Below, piece after piece: positions 56,158 through 64,000 of a DNA stretch of 64,000 nt. Position 1 is the first letter of the stretch, and each line of letters begins with the position of its first letter. Below the pieces are notes generated by a model. That model did no database searches. It saw only the letters and a program-made list of their open reading frames with translations, and was not told the DNA's origin. The stretch spans positions 733,501 to 797,500 of the forward strand of contig JADANN010000170.1 in the NCBI GenBank assembly GCA_018806985.1, written 5' to 3'. The position numbers and the translations under genes were made by a program. The DNA comes from Angiostrongylus vasorum. Taxonomy: Eukaryota; Nematoda; Chromadorea; Rhabditida; Metastrongylidae.

Positions 56158-57510
56158 CAGATATAGAATGTTTCCACGGATCTCACTCATATGAGGGATC
56201 TCGAGCCGGACTAGTCGCGAAGCTACGTGGCGCATCCCCAGGTGGCGGATAGGAGGTTAATCGCAGACCAAAAGCGACCTTTGCTTCCCTGAGACGCAGG
56301 TGGATCCAGGGATGGACTCCCTGCTTCTACTGCGCCGATTTGGCACATACTTTCTGTATTTGCTAGGCGTATTCATGCATGTGTGTGTGGGTGCGTTCTT
56401 GCTTATGGGGAATTGCATACTACGAGTCAATTCGGCCAAAAGCCTGCAACCAAGTGACAGGGGAAATATATGGGAGGCGGTTAGGAGTCGCCCTCCCAAC
56501 AATTAAGCTCCATGTCCACTCCGAGAGAGCCTGGCAAGCTACCCGTGAGTATACCCAGCCCCCCACGTTCAGAGCCCAGCAAGCTATACGTGGGTATCAA
56601 GAATGCTAAACACAGTAAAAAAAACGGGCCTCATTCCCCTGACCAAGAAAGAGCCCTCAATTTCGCAGCGTTGGGTAAGACGAGTACGGAGAGGCTGCTA
56701 AAATCTCAGGGCCAATGGAAGCAGCCTGGATTACAGAGAACTATGATGACAATCTGTACCTAGAAGGCACGCACACTTGCATCCGTGTCCTCGATAGGAG
56801 ATAGAAGATTGCTCATGCAAGCAAGAAGGATAACGTACGACGTCATCGGCCTGGCCGAGACGAGAAGACGCCACACTTTCAAAGCCGTCTGTGACACTGA
56901 AGAAGAACTGTTCCTCGGAACATGTGACAGTAGAGGAATCCACGGCGCCGGCGTTCTCGTCAACACGAGTTTGTCCATAAACATTGGTTCATTCCTACAA
57001 CTTACAGCCCGAATTGGACGTTTACGATTAAAAAGATGTGGATCAATACTGGCTTTGACAATCATCGTCGTTTACGCCCCGACATAAAACTACGACGAAG
57101 AAGAAGTCGAAGCGTTCTATATGGACCTGGAGAAGTTCTACAGAGAAGACCACATATTCGTCATTGTTATCATTGGAGATTTTCAACGCCAAGATTGCAC
57201 CAAGAAGAACGTCTGAAGAACGTTGCATTGGGACTCACGGATTAGAATGGAACAAACAGGGTGAGCGCCTGTCTGAGCTTATCATGGTGACCAAGACCAT
57301 CCATGGTAACTCGCAATTCCCGAAACCCCCACCCTCAACGCTGGACGTGGAAGTCTCCCAATAGAGATTACCAAAACGAAATACACCACATCATAGTAAA
57401 TAGGTCTTGCCTAACCGATGTCGCTGTTGTCCCAAAATTTTACACGGGATCAGACCACCGTGTCCTTCGTGCAAGACTCTATTTCTTGCGGAAAGGAGAA
57501 AAAAGCAACT
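56158..57510 (+). mobile_element. RTE copy C, 5' part
   Basis: A plus-strand RTE leader (about 56160-56760) followed by the endonuclease region, ending at the PLE insertion point. It continues at 59862. The GAAAAAAGCAACT at 57498-57510 is one half of the target duplication made by the PLE. Confidence 0.82.
56785..57505 (+). pseudogene. RTE endonuclease (APE-type), frameshifted
   Basis: The apurinic-endonuclease-like domain of RTE elements nicks target DNA. 56785-57087 carries G-L-A-E-T-R-R-R (Glu25, the metal-binding position), H-G-A-G-V-L-V-N and V-V-Y-A-P-T. After frame changes, 57164-57364 gives N-K-Q-G-E-R-L-S-E-L. 57303-57512 gives G-S-D-H-R (Ser-Asp-His at 57450-57458), the catalytic Asp-His pair. 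Motif residues are kept, but at least two frameshifts and a stop at 57085 disable the protein. It connects to the RT part only across the 2.35-kb PLE insertion. Confidence 0.85.
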
Positions 57511-57661
57511 AACAGTTCCCAGGATCGACTTTCTATTAACCTCGGCATTTGGAATACGAATGCGTCGTTTTTCTTGTTCAGCAATCGCGAGGTTGTTAAA
57601 TAGCATACATTTACTTCCCTAGAAAAAACACGATACAATACAATACAATACAACAGTAGCT

Positions 57662-57689
57662 GACGTTTCGGCAGTATCGCCTTCTTCAG
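57662..57689 (-). other. Hammerhead-like core in nested PLE
   Basis: The complement reads CTGAAGA, GGC stem-loop GCC, GAAACGTC. The opposite end of the element carries only a truncated version (about 59850-59862). Confidence 0.4.
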
Positions 57690-57952
57690 AGCCTGGAACG
57701 GGTATACTGATATACAATTTACTAAGCCAAACGCTTCAATAACACTTACAAAAAGATGAAAAAACTCTATGGTAATTGCATGGTCAACAGCTTCTCGAAA
57801 AAAACTCACCGCTGTTTTACGTGCCTTCCAATGAGGAAGATTAGAACAGCTGATTATGGTCGCATAAGGTTGATGACTGCACCATACCACATCAGAAATT
57901 GATACGAACATGCGGGGTCAGGTCGCGTATGACCTCTGGGCATTCATCCCTG

Positions 57953-58456
57953 CTATTCATTTAGGGTTTTTGGCACTTTATCCAAAAAAGCCTCAAGGAG
58001 TTTTCGCGCTGTTGTTCTACTCTTCTGCGCAAGGATACTGACTTTTACTTCAAAATCGTTCCCGCTGTGCTTTTGTATCCTGTGCGTGCCTAGTGGGGTA
58101 CTTTGTCTTAGTTTTCGTTTGCCGTTTAGGTGTTCTTTTATACGGATACACAAAGGTCTGCCCATTTCGCCAATATATTCATCTCCGCAATTATTACAAG
58201 AGATCAGGTATATCGTACCTGAACTCATGCAATCACCGTCCCTGCCGTAAGGGCAAATTACGCAGTTTGTTGTTTCGCATAGACGGTCATACAGGCGGTT
58301 ACGAACTAACTGACGACGTAGAGTAGCCGGTGGTATTTCAACTATCGCTACCGATTCCTCTAGACCTGCCCTTCTTAAGCATCGTCTAATAGCTACGGTT
58401 ACTTCATCGCTAATAAAGGGCAGCATAAACGAGGACCGGGAATTTCTTTTGGCCAA
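57953..58456 (-). pseudogene. PLE GIY-YIG endonuclease, longest copy
   Basis: A 167-residue minus-strand frame. Its N-terminal part is the RT-endonuclease linker (A-I-R-R-C-L-R-R-A-G). It then has R-L-Y-D-R-L-C and C-V-I-C-P-Y-G-R-D-G-D-C, T-I-Y-L-I-S-C-N-N-C (GIY half), D-E-Y-I-G-E-M-G-R-P (YIG half), R-I-K-E-H-L and H-S-G-N-D-F-E-V. All signature Cys are present, making it the best-preserved nuclease domain in the window. It is separated from the RT piece at 58492-58950 by a frame break near 58460-58500. Confidence 0.88.
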
Positions 58457-58459
58457 CTG

Positions 58460-58950
58460 TTTCGCTTGGGCGCGTCGCTCTCCTTCTAAGCTTATCTCGT
58501 GAGGTTACTATTTCGTAGCCATTGGAGATGGCTATTTGCCGAGCCAAGTCCTGCGATTCTTTCCTGTAGTTCCCTGGTCGTGCACACAGAGGTGGCTGTT
58601 CGAAACATCTTTCTCATAAGCGCCCTCTTTGTGTGTGAAGGGTGGGAAGAAAGGAAATGAACGAGGATGTTCTTGTTACTTGGCTTTCGGTGCCACTTTG
58701 TCAAGTAACCGCTGCTTGATAGGTTTATTTGGACGTTTAAAAACGGAAGCCAGTTTTTTTCTCGGTTTCTCCCGGGTGAACTTAATGTACTCAGACTGCT
58801 CGTTCAATAATTCAAAGAATTTGTCCATCTCCTCCTGCGTAGAGAAGATGACAAAACAATCATCTACATATCTGCAGTAGAGTAGTGGCCGGAGATCGAG
58901 AACAGGGGTTTCTATCTTAGACATAAACACAATGGCAAGACTTTGTGCCA
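58460..58950 (-). pseudogene. PLE reverse transcriptase, C-terminal half
   Basis: A minus-strand RT from S-L-A-I-V-F-M-S-K onward. Y-V-D-D (complement of 58859-58870) is intact motif C. A frame change near 58700-58740 separates it from W-H-R-K-P-S-N-K in 58492-58704. The upstream half lies on the other strand, starting at 58951, exactly where this half stops. Confidence 0.85.
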
Positions 58951-59345
58951 TTTAAGGTTAGACCCATCATCAGCTGCGTAGACGGACCAACGGATAGAAT
59001 AACCTGGTTTTTAAGCCTAATACTTACCCAGTTGCTTAACCATAATCCAGCTCACCTCACAAAATGTTCCTAGAACGTCTACGTAACGCGTCTCCCAATA
59101 ACGCGCACGTGATGGAGTCCTTCGACGTTACTGCGCTGTACATCAACGTATCGAATGACTCCGCAATGCAAGCCATCTTCGAACTTCTTGTTGAACATGA
59201 AGGAAGAATAAATATACATGGCTTGTCCATCCAGCAGCCAATGGCTCTCCTAAAGGAGTGCCTAAATTGCTCGATTTTCAGATGGTCTGGGAAATATTTT
59301 GCGCAAATAACGGAGTTGGCTATGGGACAGCGACCACCGGTACGA
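58951..59345 (+). pseudogene. PLE reverse transcriptase, N-terminal half
   Basis: Plus-strand, beginning F-K-V-R-P-I-I-S-C and running through S-F-D-V-T-A-L-Y (motif A) to A-M-G-Q-R at about 59330. A frame break occurs near 59060. It stops just before the residue block with which the minus-strand half starts, so together the halves cover the RT domain without much overlap. Confidence 0.85.
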
Positions 59346-59404
59346 CCAAATATACGTTACCAAATACTCGACCATTACTACACTTGATTTGCAGTAAATG
59401 AAAG

Positions 59405-59600
59405 CGAATTAAATGGCAAACGAAAACTAAGACAAAGTACCCCACTAGGCACGCATAGGATACAAAAAGCACAGCGGGGATGATCTGAAAGTAAAAGTCA
59501 ATATCCTTGCCCAGGAGACTAGAACACCAGCGCGAAAACTTCTTGAGGCTTTTTGGATAAATGCCAAAAAACCCTACAATGAATAGCAGGGATGAATGCC
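59405..59600 (+). pseudogene. PLE endonuclease C-terminus, plus arm
   Basis: G-K-R-K-L-R type start with P-L-G-T-H-R and an H-S-G-D-D block, then a Thr/Ala-Arg-Lys-Leu-Leu-Glu-Ala-Phe helix. It forms the inverted partner of 57953-58130. Confidence 0.75.
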
Positions 59601-59861
59601 CAGAGGTCATAGGCGACCTGACCCTCGTATGTTCGCATCAATTTATGATGTGGGGATGGTGCAGTCATCAACCTTATGCGACCATAATCAGCTGTTCTAA
59701 TCTTCCTCATTGGAAGGCACGTAAAACAGCGGTGAGTTTTTTCGAGAAGCTGTTGACCATGCAATTACCATAGAGTTTTTTCATCTTTTTGTAAGTGTTA
59801 TTGAAGCGTTTGGCCTAGTAAATATGCATATCAGTATACCCTTCCAGGCTCTGAAGAAGAC

Positions 59862-61955
59862 GAAAAAAGCAGCTAAATTCAAAAACCGAAGTCCCCAGAA
59901 CCACCATAAACTGGGACTTATTCAATTCATTAGTCGGGCTATTGGGAAGATGGCGTTGTCGATAACCTCGACGAAAAATACGATCGGCTCATTCATCATC
60001 TTCACGTTAGCGCTTTGAAAGCTGAGAGTTCGAAAGTCACCAAGAGACGTCTGTCTCCAGAAACACCGAGCTGATACGCCAGCGTGGAATCGCACGAGCT
60101 GCGGGCAACGGCGAACTAACGCCTGAACTTGCAAAACAATGATAAAAAGGAGATCTTTAAAGAGAGAAGAGCAGCAAGAATTTTCGAAGCTGCAGAGGCT
60201 GGGAAAAGCATTCGCAAGGCCCACCGAAGCTTCACCAATTACAAGGCCAAGATGATTGCACTCCGAAAGCCGAAACGGAACAGTCACAGCGTCCAGAAAG
60301 GCAATGGAGAAAATCATTCACGAGTACTACTCAGATCTTTTTCGATAGCCACGTCCACCTCTCCCGTCAATAAAGGAAGATTGATATGTCGTACCACCGG
60401 TTCTCCCTTCCGAAATCCGACATGCCATTTCGTCGTTGAAAAATCGAACAACACCAAGTCCGGACAGGGTAAGATCAGATCACCTAAAGAACCTTCCGCC
60501 AGTCCTCGTAAACACATTGGCTCGGCTCTTCACACGTTAGCTGTCTGAATGCAAGGTCCTTACTCAGTGGTAGACCAGCAAGACCGTGTTATTGTTAAAG
60601 AATGGTGACCTACACGATATCGGCAGCTATCGCCCAACCTGCTTGCTACCTGTCGTCTACAATCTTTTCACTCGAGTCATCCTAAACGGGATTGATAGAA
60701 CACTGGACGAAGGACAGATATGTGAGTAAGTAGGGTTTCGAAAAGGATTTAGTGCAATGGACCAAATCCATACGAAAACAAGGCTCATTGAAGTATCGTG
60801 AGAGTACAAAAGACCGCTCTGTTTCACTTTCGTCGATTTAACAGAAGGCCTGTGATTCAACTGAGATAGAAGCAGTCATGAGAGCCCTTGACAGTCAAGG
60901 AGTCCCTACTCAGTACATAAAGATTCTTCGTGAGCTGTACAGAAATTTCGCAACTAAGATATCATCATTCTACAACCATGTTGACATTGACGTCAAAGGA
61001 GGAGTTAGCCAAGGTGATAACATCTCGCCAAAATTATTTACCGCCACCATCCAGAACGTCATGCGAACATCGTAATGGGATAATATGGGAAATTAAAATC
61101 GATCGTCTGCAGCTACATCATCTTCGCTTTACTGATGACATCGTCCTTATAAAAACTAAACGTTAGCCAAGCCGACTTTCATAAAGCCTGTGGAAAGATT
61201 GGTCTTCGGCTAAATCTCACAAAAACGATGTTCATGAAGAACGGATTGGTTTCGTATGCGCTATTCACGCTCAACGAAACGAATGTCTCCGAATGCTCCA
61301 GTTAGGTCTATCTAGGTCGGGAAATCAATCTGATGAACGACTTAGCTCCAGAGCTGAGCGGAAGGAAACGAGCGGCTTTGGGGGGGCTTTCAAGAGCATC
61401 GAGGATGTAGTGAACAGAACAAAGAACACCCGACTCCGTGCCCACCTTTTCGACTCAACGGTACTTCCTAGCCTAACGTATGCATCGGAAGATTGGTAGC
61501 TGCGTAAACAGGATGAAAGATTACTCAGCATTATCGAACGCGCAGTCGAAAGGACGGTGCTAGGAGTATCCCGTTTCACAAAAGTAAGAGATGGGATTCG
61601 AAGCTCCGACCTGTGTCAACGATCAAAAATCAAAGATGCCATTCTGTGCTCCAAACAGTCAAAGATAAGGTGGGCCGGACACATAGTGCGTATGAATGTC
61701 CATCGATGGACAAGAGCCGTTAGTGACTGGATTCCCTCGGGATGTTAAACGTACTGCGGGAAGCCACCGACTCAATGGTCAGAGTTCTTCACGAAGAGCC
61801 AAGAAAAAAGATATGATGCTCGACGAGTCCCTAGAGCGAGCAGAACCTGCTGGGCTACTCTTGCACGCGACAAGGAAGAATGGAAGATTTACTGGCGCCC
61901 GCTCGAGTCACTCGGGGATCAACGGTACTACAGGTGATACAGGTGATAAAATATT
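59862..61955 (+). mobile_element. RTE copy C, RT part
   Basis: This resumes the RTE after the PLE. The linker is at 59890-60320. RT blocks include R-V-I-L-N-G-I-D-R-T-L near 60680, F-T-D-D (61128-61139, both catalytic Asp kept), K-A-C-G-K-I-G-L-R-L-N-L-T-K-T near 61190-61230, and G-R-E-I-N near 61317. Stops and frameshifts are frequent (for example in motif A at 60838-60860). The 3' end repeats TACAGGTGATACAGGTGATA at 61931-61950. Together with 56158-57510 it gives about 3.4 kb, near full length for an RTE. Confidence 0.85.
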
Positions 61956-62034
61956 CATGCCAAGGTTTATAAAAAGTCGGTCTTTTTGAATTATTAATCC
62001 ATCAAAATTCAACTACTGCGGGAACCCCAGGGAA

Positions 62035-62100
62035 TCTTTGGATTCGTGATTACTGTTTCAGGCGACTCACGTGTTATCCACTGTACCACTGAGACCCTCG
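62035..62100 (-). repeat. Possible tRNA-like fragment
   Basis: The complement has GGTCTCAGTGGTACAGTGGATAACACG and a downstream GGTTCCCGC. The spacing is longer than in a tRNA. Weak. Confidence 0.25.
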
Positions 62101-62104
62101 CTTT

Positions 62105-62220
62105 AGCGTTCCTTCTGCCAATTTTTGCCTTTACGGTGTCATCAGCAATCATCACCAATCAGCGGGAATGATCTGAGGACAGAAATCGGCATTGAGCTCA
62201 GTTAAGCTGAGGGCGCGGTC
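62105..62220. repeat. Hairpin element H central fragment
   Basis: GTCATCAGCAATCATCACC and GAAATCGGCATTGAGCTCAGTTAAGCTG match the family's central block (compare 20790-20855). Confidence 0.6.
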
Positions 62221-62392
62221 GAAAGTGCAATTTAAAACTTCTTATTTATATATCTAAGGAAAAGTCACACATTGTGGTGGCTTTTAATTCCATTTGAGAA
62301 AATTTCATATACTATCTGTACACCTATTAATAACAAAGTGACTTTAAGAGAACATCCTGTAAATTGTCATTCCGATCATCCCGCTCTTTCTG

Positions 62393-62526
62393 TCAATGCT
62401 GCCTAGAGGTCTTAGCTGAGATAGTCCCAGGTGCACGAAATGCATCACATATTGTGTTTGTGGCCTTATGTTCTTTCGAGGTTTTCAAAAAGATACTCAC
62501 AGTTTCAGCCAGATCAACGAGCTCTG
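62393..62526 (-). CDS. Candidate terminal exon, unknown protein
   Basis: On the minus strand a pyrimidine-rich acceptor (CCTTCTTCTTCAG) is followed by 43 open codons and a TGA. The peptide starts E-L-V-D-L-A-E-T-V-S-I-F-L-K and looks like ordinary globular protein with balanced composition. I recognise no family, and no partner exon was found. A GTGAGT after the ninth codon could be a donor instead. It may be chance. Confidence 0.2.
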
Positions 62527-62529
62527 CTG

Positions 62530-63370
62530 AAGAAGAAGGAGTTTGTTATCGTGGAATAGAAATGTGTTCTAGTTGTAGGAGTCTAAATAAAAGATGTCTT
62601 CCATGGAGAACTTCCTACGCGTTCCCGTCATTTTATTACAGTCGCTTAGAAAAATCGAAACGGATAATACAACCCCTACCCACGTAATCACATCCACGGC
62701 ATCAATATGTACTTGTAAATCCGAGGTGCGCATCCACAAAAACGTTTCGGTTGAGCGTAATAATTAAATGGTTTTCCTTGAATCAGGGATGTGTCTCACT
62801 GCAAAGACAAGGTTTCTTCTGGTCTGAATCTACCTCAGTGACCTCTGTAGGCCCCTTAAGGGCGCAAGAGACCTCGATTCGTGGCTCTAAGAATGATCGG
62901 CTTAAGTTCTTCCAGATAAGAGAAATCATTGTCAGAAGGTCGTCGAGCTTCTGAAAGGGTTAAGTACCGAGCTACCCCTTCACACCAGTTGGCAGCTTTT
63001 TGAGGGTTATGTTTTTATTTCGGAAAGCTTTACCAATTGTTCAAATCATCCGTTACGAGTGAAGTACAGACATTTTCTCGAATAGTGTTGTAATTATCAT
63101 GCAGTATTACTTTTAAAGGATGAGTGCTCACATATTAAAGGTCAGTGGTACATAGGCTCCAATAGGCAAAGAAAAAGACAGGACTAACGAAGCAAACAAA
63201 TTTTTAAAAAAGACTAGCGAACTACCTCCATGTGGCGAATTCCAATATGTCTTGCGGGTAGAACAGCCCCGGAAAAACGAAGGAGGGTTAAGCAGTGGAC
63301 ATTTACAGACTGGGGAAGGTATTCATAAAGGGGAAATGTCGCATAGATATTGTGAATTAAAAAAGGCACA
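62530..63370. other. Unassigned spacer
   Basis: Nothing was recognised beyond an anonymous frame at 62751-62954. Confidence 0.45.
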
Positions 63371-63371
63371 G

Positions 63372-63420
63372 CAACATTAACATCAAACCCATGTCAGCTC
63401 AATAAGGGCAATTCGTAAGA
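63372..63420 (+). repeat. PLE subfamily B outer end remnant
   Basis: CAGCTCAATAAGGGCAATTCGTAAGA is the complement of the outer end at 55636-55665. The inner part is lost. Confidence 0.5.
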
Positions 63421-64000
63421 TGTTGTAAATGTTCGAGAACCTGGTGAGAAGTGTCGCTTGGTTGACATCTTCGCGAATTCCGTCGCTCTCACACGGAGGT
63501 GTCGTCTCGTCTTGACTTCGCTCGTCATTTCTAATCACTTCAAATCATCGTAGTCTCATCGCAACTATTTGGCACAACCTTACCATGGTTTTTTTAAAAT
63601 CTTTTTTCCTCCTCTTTATCTTCACGTCTTATCGAGAAACCCCAAATTTACCTGTTATTCTCCGTCTTTTCCTTCGATTCTGAGTGCAGATTGATGTTTA
63701 GTTTTAACAAGGAGAGCGACTGTTCCCTTGAGACAGATTAGTGGCGTCCAACAAGTTTTTATTATCGGATAAGTTTTTAACATGTTTTTCGTACGAGACG
63801 AAAATCTGCACTCTCGCCTCGGTGATTCCGCAGAATAGCAAATGGAATGAGATTGGCTAAGTAGGTGTCGTGTATACGCGTCAATGTCTTCGATGAAGTT
63901 TTTGTAAGCATTGGAATGCCTAGGGAGGAAATATTGCCAGTAGCTTCCCTAGTTAATATTTGGTTATGATTGTTTGTTATGCTCCCACTTGCGTCTTGCC
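63421..64000. other. Unassigned spacer to window end
   Basis: No gene or repeat is supported. Confidence 0.5.

Larger units (their letters stand above)
57511..59861. mobile_element. Head-to-head PLE nested in RTE copy C
   Basis: A 2.35-kb Penelope-like insertion flanked by GAAAAAAGCAACT (57498-57510) and GAAAAAAGCAGCT (59862-59874), a 13-bp target duplication with one mismatch. The left 1.44 kb (57511-58950) is a minus-strand PLE from its 3' end to mid RT. The right 0.91 kb (58951-59861) is plus-strand, holding the earlier part of RT and then, after a deletion, the 3' region. The 3' regions form inverted arms at about 57660-58130 and 59405-59860. Confidence 0.88.

Noticed and set aside
56007..56252. 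Overlapping frames with long Tyr-Ile runs
   Set aside because: They are translations of the AT microsatellite.
1..64000. CRISPR arrays, bacterial operons or rRNA
   Set aside because: Repeats here are dispersed mobile elements without regular spacers, and gene structure and element types are those of an animal nuclear genome.

Overview
This window looks like intergenic and intronic DNA from a repeat-rich nematode nuclear genome, most probably a strongylid of the hookworm type. The grounds are a genomic copy of the 3' part of the nematode spliced leader SL1, a chemoreceptor-like 7TM gene split into short exons, and retroelement families whose proteins I associate with hookworm genomes. The species assignment is inference. 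There are no bacterial operons, rRNA genes or CRISPR arrays. Nearly everything recognisable is a decayed mobile element.

Layout. 1-2.9 kb: a Penelope-like element (PLE) with reverse transcriptase (RT) and GIY-YIG endonuclease, frameshifted, followed by a PLE deletion derivative. 4.4-8.2 kb and 10.2-13.1 kb: two ancient, paralogous minus-strand RTE-type retrotransposons, each broken by younger insertions. 14-27 kb: scattered tRNA-derived SINEs, hairpin elements, a long foldback element (23.6 kb) and a minus-strand RTE (24.3-25.9 kb). 27.7-39.4 kb: at least eight plus-strand exons of a 7TM receptor whose introns hold RTE, SINE, PLE and hairpin insertions. 40.7-41.25 kb: an intronless, 3'-truncated retrocopy of a cyclase-associated protein (CAP) mRNA that still carries the 3' 15 nt of SL1 and is flanked by an 11-bp target duplication. 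41-52 kb: more SINEs, hairpins and PLE ends. 52-56 kb: PLE relics, three tandem degenerate tRNA-Gln copies and AT microsatellites. 56.2-62 kb: a plus-strand RTE split by a head-to-head PLE with a 13-bp target duplication.

How the parts relate. Autonomous RTE and PLE elements supply reverse transcription. SINE1 (about 270 bp, 15 recognisable copies, several with 9-14 bp target duplications), SINE2, a small element R1 that shares its 3' tail with an RTE, and the CAP retrocopy look like templates moved by that machinery. A hairpin family also shows 12-15 bp duplications, which is long for ordinary DNA-transposon MITEs. PLE termini of several subfamilies share a roughly 28-nt motif resembling a hammerhead ribozyme core.

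All coding retroelement copies carry frameshifts or stops, so none is expected to be autonomous. Element boundaries without a stated target duplication are approximate, usually within a few tens of bases.
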